The notes under the pieces are model-generated. The model was not told the origin of the DNA and did no database searches. It saw only the letters and a program-made list of their open reading frames with translations. DNA of 33,344 nucleotides, taken from Spirochaetales bacterium. Lineage in GTDB: Bacteria; Spirochaetota; Spirochaetia; Treponematales; Treponemataceae. This document shows, piece after piece, positions 1-7,551 of the stretch (positions are counted from its first letter, which is position 1; each line of letters opens with the position of its first letter). The position numbers were made by a program, and so were the translations under genes. Location of the stretch: assembly GCA_003246335.1 (NCBI GenBank), contig QKAR01000122.1, positions 1 to 33,344 of the forward strand. Direction: 5' to 3'.

Positions 1-1
1 A

Positions 2-604
2 TTTGATGAAAAAACAGGCAGAATTATCGGGTGAGATGCTGGAGGAAAATCCGCAACACAGCAAAGTTTGATAGAAATCGCCAAGAACAACGAATGGCAG
101 TTCCGATCTCAGGCCTTTGTTTATCCTGCTCTTGAAATTCTCAGTACGGAGCATCATCCTTCGTATCGGGAAATTATACCTTTATTGAACGCGAGTCCCT
201 TTGTTCCCCCTGATCGAATTTATACCTTCTGCAAGGCCATTGGGGCAGGTTTTGATTTTGATTTTCAGATTTTCTGTTCATTAATAATTCCTCAACTAGA
301 AAATTCGCTAAGATATATTTTGGAGCAATTGGGTGAGCGCCCATACAAGATCGAAGAGAATCATAAAGAAAGTGTTCTCTTGCTGGACAGTCTATTAGAC
401 AATAAAGTCCTCCAGCAATATCTCGGTGAATCAATGATATTTGAACTCAAAGGACATCTTTGTTTTGAAGGCTTTGGATATAATTTGAGAAATGATTTTG
501 CCCATGGACTTCTTTCGGACGATGAGTATACAACTTATGCCATAGTCGATTTGTTTTGGTTGGTTTTGCGCTTATGCATTCAGCCGGAAGAAATACAAAG
601 GTGA
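2..604 (+). pseudogene. DUF4209-domain protein, C-terminal part, in-frame stop
   Basis: The frame is open from the window edge as FDEKTGRIIG, hits TGA at 32-34, then continues unbroken to 604. Residues after the stop match the C-terminal DUF4209 region as I know it: VPPDR, IPQLENSLRYIL, and the signature NLRNDFAHGLL near the end. The short stretch before the stop also reads like family sequence, so one base change (for example CGA to TGA) is the simplest explanation. A shorter protein could start at TTG 68, which overlaps the stop of a frame-3 reading (3-71), but there is no good ribosome site. The family's function is unknown; it is common in accessory and defence-rich DNA. The 3' end runs into the convergent antitoxin-like gene. 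Confidence 0.6.
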
Positions 605-784
605 CAACGACCAGTTGCCCGTCTTTCTCGTCCGTTCCTTGAACCGTGCAAGAAGCTCCTGCCCGGAAAGTCCCTGGGCGACGAGATCGGTCACAATTTT
701 CTCGGAGAAGTCCGAGCTCTCATTGCGGCGCGGACTGATATAGATTCCTCCATCCTGAAGAATCGCTTCGGCACCTTGTGACAT
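572..784 (-). CDS. Small antitoxin-like protein, probably with replaced C-terminus
   Basis: This 70-residue leftward protein starts at ATG 784 behind a strong ribosome site (AAAGGAG, about 6 bases away), which argues it is or was expressed. The core, roughly residues 20-55 with FSEKIVTDLVAQGLSGQELL followed by ARFKER, resembles the C-terminal half of small antitoxins of the AbrB/VapB-associated type, where a LSGEELL-FKER stretch recurs. The normal continuation after FKER is lost near position 620. The last 15 or so residues (GNWSLSPLYFF) are read through the opposite strand of the DUF4209 gene end, so the two appear fused tail to tail at a recombination junction. No toxin gene is adjacent. 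The function call rests on motif resemblance only. Confidence 0.5.
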   Translation of the reverse strand: MSQGAEAILQDGGIYISPRRNESSDFSEKIVTDLVAQGLSGQELLARFKERTRKTGNWSLSPLYFFRLNA

Positions 785-807
785 AGTTATCTCCTTTCGC
801 TTCCGAA

Positions 808-836
808 GGCATAACGAGGAAACAAGGAAAAGTCAA
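808..836 (-). promoter_or_regulatory. Candidate promoter of the antitoxin-like gene
   Basis: On the minus strand TTGACT (complement of 831-836) lies 17 bases before TATGCC (complement of 808-813), upstream of the AAAGGAG ribosome site and ATG 784. The -35 box is good and the -10 box weak. The rest of 785-948 shows no other clear feature except the AAGGAG ribosome site of the gene at 949. Confidence 0.3.
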
Positions 837-948
837 ACTCTGCCTTAACATAGAATTACTTCAGGTGTTTTCATGCGCAACACGAAGAATTGGGTAAATT
901 TTCCTTCCAAATCCCTTGCTACCATAGCATCCGGAAGGAGAAAAACCC

Positions 949-1728
949 GTGTATATATATGGCTCCGAATGCACCCTTACCCTTGTCCGAAACGCAGAAC
1001 TGACCGCCATACCCTATACCCTTGAAACGATCCGCGAAGAACGGGAAGAAACTCCACTCGACCCGTTAGTCGGCTACATGATGCCGCTCGTCAACGTCCC
1101 TTGCGGCAGCGGCGAGCCGAAGGTGCTTGGCTGCACGGTTACCCGCGTGTGCGGAACGTCTCTCGTTCCGCTTGCTGCCCTCCTCGTCGACGGCTATCTC
1201 AAACCCTTCATGCTCTACCTCAACAGAATCGTCGAAAAACGCATCTATCGGAACCTCCTCCTTTCGGGCTGGGAAGTACGCGCCGACCGCGACGAGGCAG
1301 TCTATGTACGAATCGACATGGAAGGCCGGGAAGCGGCCGATTGGGATTACACGACCCCCGACATTCCCTGGGCGCAGAATGAGACTCTGCACTTTTACGA
1401 CGGCGACATCGTTCTTGACGGAATCGCCTCGGACAACATCTACCGCTTTTCCCTGACCCGCCTGTATGGTGACGCGATCTCGACCGTACTCCAGATTCAT
1501 TATCCGTTGAAGGACGGCGATGCCCTCAATAATATCCAGAAGTTCAGCGCCGTGACGCTGACACTCGGCAAGCGGCTCCGCTTTACCCTGACAGGCCTCG
1601 CCCTTCTGACCTTTCACGCCAACACCGACAACGCCGAGGAAATCCTCGTCGTCAGGCGGTTCCGCGTTGACAGTGACTGCATGATCGAAGTTTGCAATGA
1701 CAAAGGTGAATGGGTGACGCCTGCATGA
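949..1728 (+). CDS. Phage structural protein, probably tail component
   Basis: The 259-residue protein starts at GTG 949, behind AAGGAG about 8 bases upstream. I do not recognise a named family. It is rich in beta-type, alternating hydrophobic sequence, has no membrane segment or signal peptide, and contains repeated aromatic motifs (WDYTTPDIPW, FSLTRLYGD). It is the first gene of the rightward run, directly upstream of a baseplate-like protein with an overlapping stop and start. That position and composition suit a tail tube or distal tail protein. The structural role is inferred from context. Confidence 0.5.
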   Translation: MYIYGSECTLTLVRNAELTAIPYTLETIREEREETPLDPLVGYMMPLVNVPCGSGEPKVLGCTVTRVCGTSLVPLAALLVDGYLKPFMLYLNRIVEKRIYRNLLLSGWEVRADRDEAVYVRIDMEGREAADWDYTTPDIPWAQNETLHFYDGDIVLDGIASDNIYRFSLTRLYGDAISTVLQIHYPLKDGDALNNIQKFSAVTLTLGKRLRFTLTGLALLTFHANTDNAEEILVVRRFRVDSDCMIEVCNDKGEWVTPA

Positions 1729-3263
1729 AGTTCTACACGGTGGAAGACCGGCTCTCGGAGGCGATACACGAGGGCCGCACGAAGGTACGTGTCCGGGCCG
1801 CCTTCGACTTTACCGGAACCGGAGAATACGTCGCTATCCCCGAAACGGACATACTCGAGCTAACCGTAACGAGCTTGAAAGAAAAGACCGGCGGGACGAT
1901 CACACAAGGGACGCTCATTCTTGATAATACGACCGGCTCGTACTGTCCGCGTTTCTTCGACGCATACCGTCCTGCTTATAACAAATACAACGGACTCAAG
2001 CAAGCCGATGGACTTGGCAACCTCCGGCCCGATCGCATGGTGCAACTCTCGTACACGACCGGGAACGACATTCCCTTCGTGAAGCGATTTCTCTTGTACG
2101 TCGACGACAACGGATTCCAGCAGACGGCTACCGGCTACACGGGTCGAGTTTGCACCGTCGCTCTTGTCGATCTTGCTGAAAGGCTCAAGCAGACTGACAA
2201 ACAGAAGGACTGGACAAGTCCCGAGATAATCGTCCATTCGAGAATCTGCGACAAGGAATTTCCTGATTCGTCTATCGTTCATCGCATTGCCGCGCGAGCA
2301 GATCTTACCTCTGACGACGTTGACTGCTCGACGGTAACCGAATACCTCCCCTATGTGAAACTGACGCGCTCAGTATGGGCTGAGCTTTCTGATCTCGCGA
2401 CGGTATATAACGCGCACCTAGAAACAGCCCTCGAAAAACCGCTCGTCTTCGTGAACACCGAAGACGAGATTCAATACGTTTTTGATAATTCAAACGTAAA
2501 CCATATCCGGATGCACGATCTCCGCGACCAGTACCGCAACACCTTGCGCCTCCGCTGGACGCGTTATCGCGAGTTTTCCGGCATTGAGCTTTGGCGTTAT
2601 ACCGATCCACCGGTGATCTATACCGGGACGCTGACTCCCACCTATCCCTTTGTCGCCGAGGGAGAGAACCGGGATATCGAGAAAGCAGGATATGAAGCCC
2701 GGTATACCGTACAGCCGAACGACGGAAAGACACTCTCAGTCGTCTATGCGGAGAACGTAGATACGCAAGGAATCTTTACCGCGAATATCATTACTTCGGG
2801 ACCTGCCCTCCGGGTAACCGCGTATGACGTGACCACACTGCGCGATCGGGCGAGTATTCGTCTTGAAGCCGCCACCGACACCGTGCTGCTAAGGGCCGCG
2901 ATCAAGGGCGACGCAATAGCGGGAGAAACAAGCTTTTCGCATTACATCGATGATCCGGCAGAAGTGGCGATAAACGGAACCGTCGCCGAGAACATCACGA
3001 CACCCTACCTGTCGGAAACGCTCCGTGATGGTATTCCCTATTACCAGACGTACGCGGCGCGCCTTCTCTCGAAACTCAAACGAGCCCGGAAAGGTTTCTT
3101 CCTGAAAACGAACCGAGGGATCTTCCATGCTCGCGTCGGTGCGCCGGTGAGGATCAACATGGCTGACGGACTGATATCTGAGCGTTCCGAGATCGTGCAA
3201 ATGGAACTGCGATACAAGATGAAAGAGGCCTTCGTTGCCTCGTTCTTTCTTGAGGAGGAATGA
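1725..3263 (+). CDS. Large phage tail/baseplate protein
   Basis: This protein of about 512 residues is translationally coupled to the preceding gene: its ATG at 1725 overlaps the TGA at 1726-1728. ATG 1710 is a possible alternative with a nearby AAAGG. The N-terminal part (MKFYTVEDRLSEAIHEG, then a beta-rich region with a conserved-looking LDNTTGSYCPRF stretch) and the C-terminal part (RARKGFFLKTNRGIFHARVG, then ISERSEIVQMELRY) look like siphophage tail-associated hub or baseplate proteins that attach between tail tube and fibres. No enzymatic motif is seen. It precedes the lysis cassette, as late tail genes often do. The exact role is not identified. Confidence 0.5.
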   Translation: MKFYTVEDRLSEAIHEGRTKVRVRAAFDFTGTGEYVAIPETDILELTVTSLKEKTGGTITQGTLILDNTTGSYCPRFFDAYRPAYNKYNGLKQADGLGNLRPDRMVQLSYTTGNDIPFVKRFLLYVDDNGFQQTATGYTGRVCTVALVDLAERLKQTDKQKDWTSPEIIVHSRICDKEFPDSSIVHRIAARADLTSDDVDCSTVTEYLPYVKLTRSVWAELSDLATVYNAHLETALEKPLVFVNTEDEIQYVFDNSNVNHIRMHDLRDQYRNTLRLRWTRYREFSGIELWRYTDPPVIYTGTLTPTYPFVAEGENRDIEKAGYEARYTVQPNDGKTLSVVYAENVDTQGIFTANIITSGPALRVTAYDVTTLRDRASIRLEAATDTVLLRAAIKGDAIAGETSFSHYIDDPAEVAINGTVAENITTPYLSETLRDGIPYYQTYAARLLSKLKRARKGFFLKTNRGIFHARVGAPVRINMADGLISERSEIVQMELRYKMKEAFVASFFLEEE

Positions 3264-3264
3264 C

Positions 3265-3576
3265 GTGAACGAAGAAGACCGGAAGTTGCTTGCCGATGCG
3301 GTGGGAGTTATGAACGATCTCCGCGCGGACATGCGGGAATTTCGCGGCGAGATGAAAGAATTTAAACACCAATCGCTCGTGCGGATTACCGCGCTCGAGA
3401 GTGACCAGGTGGAATGCCAGAAGAACCCTACCGTCTGTGCGACCGCCCGGCTGCTCGAGAATCATCTACAGGGACACAAGGGCGGGAAAGGACTCGCGGT
3501 CTCGATCTGGGCCGTGTGTGTTTCGACCGTCATGTGCGTCTTTACGCTCGTTATGGCGTTCGTAAAAAGGAGCTAG
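3265..3576 (+). CDS. XhlA-like holin-associated membrane protein
   Basis: The start is GTG 3265, two bases after the previous stop and 5-6 bases after GAGGAGG. The 103-residue protein has an N-terminal heptad-like helix (roughly residues 1-45), a middle with three Cys residues, and one C-terminal membrane helix (about 78-98, VSIWAVCVSTVMCVFTLVMAF) ending in basic VKRS. This is the layout of hemolysin XhlA-type phage lysis proteins, which pair with a holin and endolysin. The endolysin gene follows after seven bases. The call rests on architecture and position. Confidence 0.55.
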   Translation: MNEEDRKLLADAVGVMNDLRADMREFRGEMKEFKHQSLVRITALESDQVECQKNPTVCATARLLENHLQGHKGGKGLAVSIWAVCVSTVMCVFTLVMAFVKRS

Positions 3577-3583
3577 CAAAGAA

Positions 3584-4153
3584 ATGATCAACTGGAAAAA
3601 GATATTCGAGGTGGAAGCGGAGCAGTTCGGGAAAATGACCGAACAGGAAAAGTTCATCTATTTTCTGCTACTCCAATATCGCTCACCGTACCTCTGGGGA
3701 AAGGAACTTCCCGACGGTGCCGATTGTTCCGGCTCCGTGTGCCTCGCCCTCGCGGCGGCAACCGGGAAGATTGTAAGGACAACCGCAGATGAACTCTACC
3801 GGAAGTTCTTTACGGTGAAAAATCCGGGCGTGACCGACATTCAGGCCGTGTTCTTCATCGCGCAGTATGACAGGCCTCATGGCGATCGAGTCCTTCGGAC
3901 GGGAGAGGTCGGGCATGTTACGGGAGTGATTGCCGAAGGAGTCGTGATGAACGTCGTCGAGCCGAAGGGAGACATCAGGCTCGTTTCTTCGCTCCGGAAT
4001 TCCTACGCACTTCGGGGCTTTGACATGGCGATCCGGGGACTCGACCGCAAGGCGTTCGTGGCGGCGGCGGACGCCGGAACGACACTCTTCGGACTCGATA
4101 CCGAGTTTGCCGAGTACATCGAGACCGGGAAGGAGAAGGCAGAAATATGGTAA
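3584..4153 (+). CDS. NlpC/P60-family endolysin
   Basis: The 189-residue protein starts at ATG 3584, with GGAG about 10 bases upstream. It carries the NlpC/P60 catalytic layout: YRSPYLWGKELPDGADCSGSV with the nucleophile Cys in DCSGS (about residue 49), and a downstream GHVTGVI whose His (about residue 112) would be the second catalytic residue. The family cuts peptide stems of peptidoglycan. There is no signal peptide, so export would depend on the neighbouring holin-like protein, as for classical endolysins. About 60 residues follow the catalytic domain and may serve in binding or regulation. It is the best-supported lysis gene of the cassette. Confidence 0.8.
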   Translation: MINWKKIFEVEAEQFGKMTEQEKFIYFLLLQYRSPYLWGKELPDGADCSGSVCLALAAATGKIVRTTADELYRKFFTVKNPGVTDIQAVFFIAQYDRPHGDRVLRTGEVGHVTGVIAEGVVMNVVEPKGDIRLVSSLRNSYALRGFDMAIRGLDRKAFVAAADAGTTLFGLDTEFAEYIETGKEKAEIW

Positions 4154-4416
4154 GCGAAAACGGAGAAGAGACCGGGTACAAGGAAGTGTGCGACTACAGC
4201 TTCCAGGAACATCTTGTAATCCTGGGGAAGCGCCTTCTCGCACTTCCATCCAAGATGATCGGCTTCAAGCCGTTCTGCCTGTACCTTGCGACCTGGCTCC
4301 TCGTGTCGGGCAAGATTGGCGAATGGGTGTGGTTCGCGGTGATGGTCTCGGTGCTGTTCGGCATCGTGGGGCTGAAGGTGCTCGCGCAGATGAGGGGCGG
4401 AGGAACGGTGGAATGA
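4147..4416 (+). CDS. Holin-like two-helix membrane protein
   Basis: ATG 4147 overlaps the end of the endolysin gene (stop 4151-4153) and has AAGGAG upstream inside it. The 89-residue product has a charged N-terminus, two likely membrane helices (about residues 41-53, FCLYLATWLLVSG, and 58-78, EWVWFAVMVSVLFGIVGLKVL) and a short C-terminal tail. Size, two-helix layout and position directly after an endolysin gene fit a holin, which would form the lesion that releases the enzyme. No specific holin family is recognised. Confidence 0.5.
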   Translation: MVSENGEETGYKEVCDYSFQEHLVILGKRLLALPSKMIGFKPFCLYLATWLLVSGKIGEWVWFAVMVSVLFGIVGLKVLAQMRGGGTVE

Positions 4417-4712
4417 ACAAGGTCAAAACATTTTTTATCTGGCTGGCGCGGGGACTGGTTGGAATTCTCCTCGCGGTCTTTACGGTTCTTCTGGTAAGGG
4501 AAAGGAAAGCCAATGATTTTGAAACGGTCGCGGAAGGCGAACGGCAGAAAGCCGAGGATGCTGTGCACGCTACTCCTCCTCGCACAGTTGCAGAGCGGTA
4601 CGATGGTGTGGGCGACTCCATTGAGTCAGGAAGAAATCGATTCGCTTCTCGGGTCAAGAACAGAGTTCTCGCGGCAGGAGGTCGCAGAATTGATGAGCAA
4701 CATACTGAGTGA
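4413..4712 (+). CDS. Single-helix membrane protein, possible inner-membrane spanin-like
   Basis: ATG 4413 overlaps the previous TGA (ATGA). The 99-residue product has an N-terminal membrane helix (about residues 6-27, FFIWLARGLVGILLAVFTVLLV) followed by a charged stretch (ERKANDFETVAEGERQKAE) that could form a helix, then a basic tail. An N-terminal anchor with a periplasmic helical body matches inner-membrane spanins (Rz-like), which act last in phage lysis of two-membrane cells. The last 200 bases overlap, in another frame, the gene starting at 4513, as Rz1 is embedded in Rz. No sequence identity to known spanins is claimed. Confidence 0.5.
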   Translation: MNKVKTFFIWLARGLVGILLAVFTVLLVRERKANDFETVAEGERQKAEDAVHATPPRTVAERYDGVGDSIESGRNRFASRVKNRVLAAGGRRIDEQHTE

Positions 4713-4926
4713 TGCTGACGAAGAGATCGAGCGAACGGCACAGGAAGCCGTACGAGAGGTTGCCGCGCAAGACGCAGGCGAGATTACCTTTCAGAAAAGC
4801 CTTGCCGAAAGTTGGAAAAATGAGGCTGCGCGTATCGACGGAGAGCGTGCCGTGTGGCGTACCTGTACGGTAGTCGAGGCGATCGTGATCCTTGGCGGGA
4901 TATTGCTTTTCGGGGTGACGAGATAA
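4513..4926 (+). CDS. Overlapping membrane protein with FliM-like motif
   Basis: The ATG at 4513 follows AAGGAAAG and lies inside the preceding gene, in another frame. Read from there, the 137-residue protein has a signal-like start: basic residues to about 15, hydrophobic LCTLLLLAQL, then VWA-TP as a possible cleavage site. A charged helical middle and a C-terminal membrane helix (about 118-135, VVEAIVILGGILLFGV) follow. There is no lipobox, so it is not a classical Rz1 lipoprotein. Residues 37-46, LSQEEIDSLL, closely resemble the N-terminal CheY-binding motif of the flagellar switch protein FliM. A shorter form from ATG 4612 (MVWATPLSQ...) would place that motif at a cytoplasmic N-terminus on a tail-anchored protein, though its ribosome site is weak. 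Confidence 0.55.
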   Translation: MILKRSRKANGRKPRMLCTLLLLAQLQSGTMVWATPLSQEEIDSLLGSRTEFSRQEVAELMSNILSDADEEIERTAQEAVREVAAQDAGEITFQKSLAESWKNEAARIDGERAVWRTCTVVEAIVILGGILLFGVTR

Positions 4927-4935
4927 GGAGAAAAG

Positions 4936-5493
4936 GTGAGATCGAAATACAGAATAAAGGGAACCGTCCGGGTGTGCGTGATCGCGCCCGATGGTTCTGT
5001 GAAGCGGCATGAACCCGGCTGGCTCAGGCGGCTTCTTGGACTTCCAGGAAAGCCAATGGTGTCCGCCCATCACAATACGATTACCCGGCAGGGCGAGGGC
5101 CTCATTACCGACCTTCTCCTCGGAACGCCGACGCAAACCAAGATTACCGGAGGCGTCGGGTATATGCAGATCGGAACCGGCTGGACGGGGAACAGCCCGA
5201 AGACGAATACACGGTGCAACACGCCGCTTATGTACAACTCGATGAAGGTTGTCGACGCAGGATATCCGGTCACTACCGCAGCCTTCGGCTTGACGGGCGA
5301 TAACATCTTGCGCTATCGGGCAAGTTATCCAGCAGGCAGTATGGCGGCTGCGGGTATCAATGAGGCGTGCCTTCTTAACGGAAACACGGCTGCGGCCATA
5401 TCTCTCGCATATGCACAGATCACTCCTGCCGTCACCGTCGGCTCGCTCGACAGCCTGCAGATCGACTGGGAAGTTACGTTCACGGGTTCTTGA
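4936..5493 (+). CDS. Phage tail-fibre-type protein
   Basis: The 185-residue protein starts at GTG 4936 behind AAGGAG. A basic N-terminal part (residues 1-40) is followed by HHNTITRQGEGLITDLLLG, then GVGYMQIGTGWTGNSPKTNT and LMYNSMKVVDAGYP. The pattern of a stretch that announces an N- or L-terminal free end, an I-G-TG run and alternating small residues is common in tail fibre or tail tip proteins of siphophages. No enzymatic motif is present. It overlaps the next gene by one base (TGATG). The structural role is inferred from pattern and position. Confidence 0.45.
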   Translation: MRSKYRIKGTVRVCVIAPDGSVKRHEPGWLRRLLGLPGKPMVSAHHNTITRQGEGLITDLLLGTPTQTKITGGVGYMQIGTGWTGNSPKTNTRCNTPLMYNSMKVVDAGYPVTTAAFGLTGDNILRYRASYPAGSMAAAGINEACLLNGNTAAAISLAYAQITPAVTVGSLDSLQIDWEVTFTGS

Positions 5494-6965
5494 TGAGCGT
5501 ATTTACCCAGGACCGATCCTCATACTTTCTTGACCAGTCGGTACGGGATTCGCCGTGCCGGGTTCATCTCGCCGGGAAAGAAACGCTTTTCTCGCTCTCA
5601 AAATGGGGCGGAGAGGCAGCCCTCAGTTTTGCGCCCGGCGGAGATCATGAGGGGAAAATCGAGATAGTAAGGAATGAACTCCTTCTCAAGCCATCGGCGA
5701 CACCGAAGGCTCACCATGTTTTCCGGAAGCTCGACGGAGACCGATTCGAGTATGACGTGATTCTTCTGAAGGAACCGGAGAGTAACGTCATCGAGATTGA
5801 TCTCGACTTCCCCGACGGGATCGAGTTCTATCGGCAACCAACCCTTGAGGAAGTGACGCGTCATCATGTTGCGTGCGCGCCGGAAGTGATCGAAAGCTAT
5901 GCGGTGTACTGGAAGGAAGCGAACAACCAGTACAAGACCGGGAAGTTCTGCCATATCTACCGGCCCTTGATTTACGATGCCCGCGGCCGGAAGGTCTGGG
6001 GACGGCTCGACCTTTCCGGGAAGCGGATGACTATCACGATACCGGACGGGTGGCTCGCGGACGCGGCGTATCCGGTCGTGGTTGACCCGATTATCGGGAC
6101 TCAGACAGTCGGAGCAAACAAGCAAATAGTGTGGTGGGCGGGAGAGGACCCTGATGATTTCTATCTTGAACTCATGATGGCGGTAACGAAGTTCATGACG
6201 AGTTCAACGCCTATTCAGGGGTTCTGCCGTGCATACCTCTATTCATACCTGAGCGGTGACTACGAAGCACAGCCGGTAGTGTATTCCGATTCCGGAGGGA
6301 AGCCATTCCAACGAGAAACGCAGCAGGAAACGGTGGTGAGCTGCAGCGTCGCGACGCCGGGTTGGGTACAATCGTCGTTCATCGCGTTCCCTGGCATTCA
6401 AGCCTACACGCCGTTCTGGTTCGGCTTCAATACGCCGGGAATATTCTACACCTACTTTGATTACGCGAGCACGATGTACCGGATGTGGACCGAGAACATG
6501 GCAGGACCTCCGGCAACATTTACGGATTCTTTTAATCAGTCCTGGAACGTGAAGATGAGCGCGTACTTTGAATTCGCATTGCCTCAGGCGTATCAGCGAA
6601 AAGTATTACTTTCGGTCGGGACAACTGCGAGCAGTCCGAGTAATTGCATGAATATGAGAAGGCTATGTTCTGACGTAATGCTGAGTGTTGAAAATCATGG
6701 AATCATTGGGAATTTTCTCAGGATTTGTTCATCAATGTCTGAATTGCAGGATGTTTTCAGCTTTTCGGTAGCGTTCGTTCGCCGGTGTGCGTCGAACATC
6801 GCTGGCGTTCTGAATATTGCTCGGCGGCTTTCGGTGTCCCGGAGGGTCGCAAGCTCGTTCATTGCCTTTGAACTGCTCAAGCGACGTCTTTGTCTGATGA
6901 AAGACGAAGTGATAATCGTCTCGCGCATAACGAGGGAGATCGAGTTCAAAGGGTATCTCGTATGA
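5493..6965 (+). CDS. Large phage tail/fibre protein
   Basis: ATG 5493 overlaps the previous stop (TGATG). The 490-residue product has a beta-rich N-terminal half that ends in TITIPDGWLADAAYPVVVDP, a phrase frequent in phage and surface proteins that precede a receptor-binding part. The middle is aromatic-rich. The C-terminal 120 residues change character to Cys- and Arg-rich sequence with repeated short motifs (MRRLCSDVMLSVEN, FVRRCASNIAGVLNIARRLSV), which could be a trimer-forming or repeat tip. It is probably a tail fibre or appendage. No family is named with certainty. Confidence 0.45.
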   Translation: MSVFTQDRSSYFLDQSVRDSPCRVHLAGKETLFSLSKWGGEAALSFAPGGDHEGKIEIVRNELLLKPSATPKAHHVFRKLDGDRFEYDVILLKEPESNVIEIDLDFPDGIEFYRQPTLEEVTRHHVACAPEVIESYAVYWKEANNQYKTGKFCHIYRPLIYDARGRKVWGRLDLSGKRMTITIPDGWLADAAYPVVVDPIIGTQTVGANKQIVWWAGEDPDDFYLELMMAVTKFMTSSTPIQGFCRAYLYSYLSGDYEAQPVVYSDSGGKPFQRETQQETVVSCSVATPGWVQSSFIAFPGIQAYTPFWFGFNTPGIFYTYFDYASTMYRMWTENMAGPPATFTDSFNQSWNVKMSAYFEFALPQAYQRKVLLSVGTTASSPSNCMNMRRLCSDVMLSVENHGIIGNFLRICSSMSELQDVFSFSVAFVRRCASNIAGVLNIARRLSVSRRVASSFIAFELLKRRLCLMKDEVIIVSRITREIEFKGYLV

Positions 6966-7252
6966 CGAACATCTTTGTCGGTCAGTCGGCCCTTCGAATT
7001 TCAGTGCGGACTGGGACGGCGCTTGCCGATGTCGCTACGTGTGAAATGCGGTTCGAGAAGCCGGACGGCACACGCGGAATATGGACTGCGTTCGTAAGCA
7101 ACGCCGATCGGGGCGTTGTCTCGTACGACGTGACGGGGGGTGAAATCGATCAGGCGGGTTGGTGGCGCTTCTGGGTGTTCGTGACCTTCGTTGACGAGCG
7201 GTCAGCCTTCGGGGATGCGGTGAAGGTGTTCGTGCGAGAGGAAGGACGGTGA
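6962..7252 (+). CDS. Small phage protein, baseplate/Ig-like domain
   Basis: ATG 6962 overlaps the previous TGA (ATGA). The 96-residue product begins MTNIFVGQSALRISV, then has CEMRFEKPDGTRGIWTAFV, GVVSYDVTGGEIDQAGWWRF and ends in KVFVREE. The KPDGT-W-A pattern and alternating strands resemble short immunoglobulin-like phage domains near fibres, as in the N-terminal domain of BppU-type baseplate proteins. A helper or chaperone for the preceding fibre is another possibility. A longer reading from 6890 would sit inside the fibre gene and is less likely. Confidence 0.45.
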   Translation: MTNIFVGQSALRISVRTGTALADVATCEMRFEKPDGTRGIWTAFVSNADRGVVSYDVTGGEIDQAGWWRFWVFVTFVDERSAFGDAVKVFVREEGR

Positions 7253-7551
7253 CTTGTCGAAAACGACGGCGGAATCCGTACAGCTGGCAAATCAGGAGGC
7301 TTCTCGACTTTGCACAATATGAGCTGCAGGAATCGCAGTTCTATGAAATGTGTTACGAGAAGACTGCCAGAAAAATACCGATGAAGGTTCTGTCTGTGAT
7401 GATTTTTTTCCTCAAGGAACACTATCGGAGAAAACCCGGCTCTCTGGTGACTCTCTACCGGTCAGCGCACTCGGATGAATCGGTGTGTACCGACTTCGAG
7501 AAGCGGTACGAGAAATATTATGCGGCGCTACAAGAAAGGGGGTTCTTGTGA
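7249..7551 (+). CDS. Small phage protein of unknown function
   Basis: GTG 7249 overlaps the previous stop (GTGA). The 100-residue product is basic at its start (TCRKRRRNPYSWQIRR) and appears mostly helical, with charged and aromatic residues and no membrane segment. I do not recognise it. It is sandwiched by four-base overlaps between a tail-type gene and the helicase gene, so it belongs to the same transcript. A DNA-binding or helicase-associated role is possible from its charge but unsupported. Confidence 0.5.
   Translation: MTCRKRRRNPYSWQIRRLLDFAQYELQESQFYEMCYEKTARKIPMKVLSVMIFFLKEHYRRKPGSLVTLYRSAHSDESVCTDFEKRYEKYYAALQERGFL

Noticed and set aside
32-34. TGA as a recoded selenocysteine or tryptophan codon
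   Set aside because: No SECIS-like hairpin is apparent just downstream, and TGA serves as a normal stop throughout the window.
4020-4412. Long N-terminal extension of the gene at 4413
   Set aside because: It lies inside the endolysin and holin-like genes in another frame. ATG 4413 with a four-base stop overlap is the natural start.
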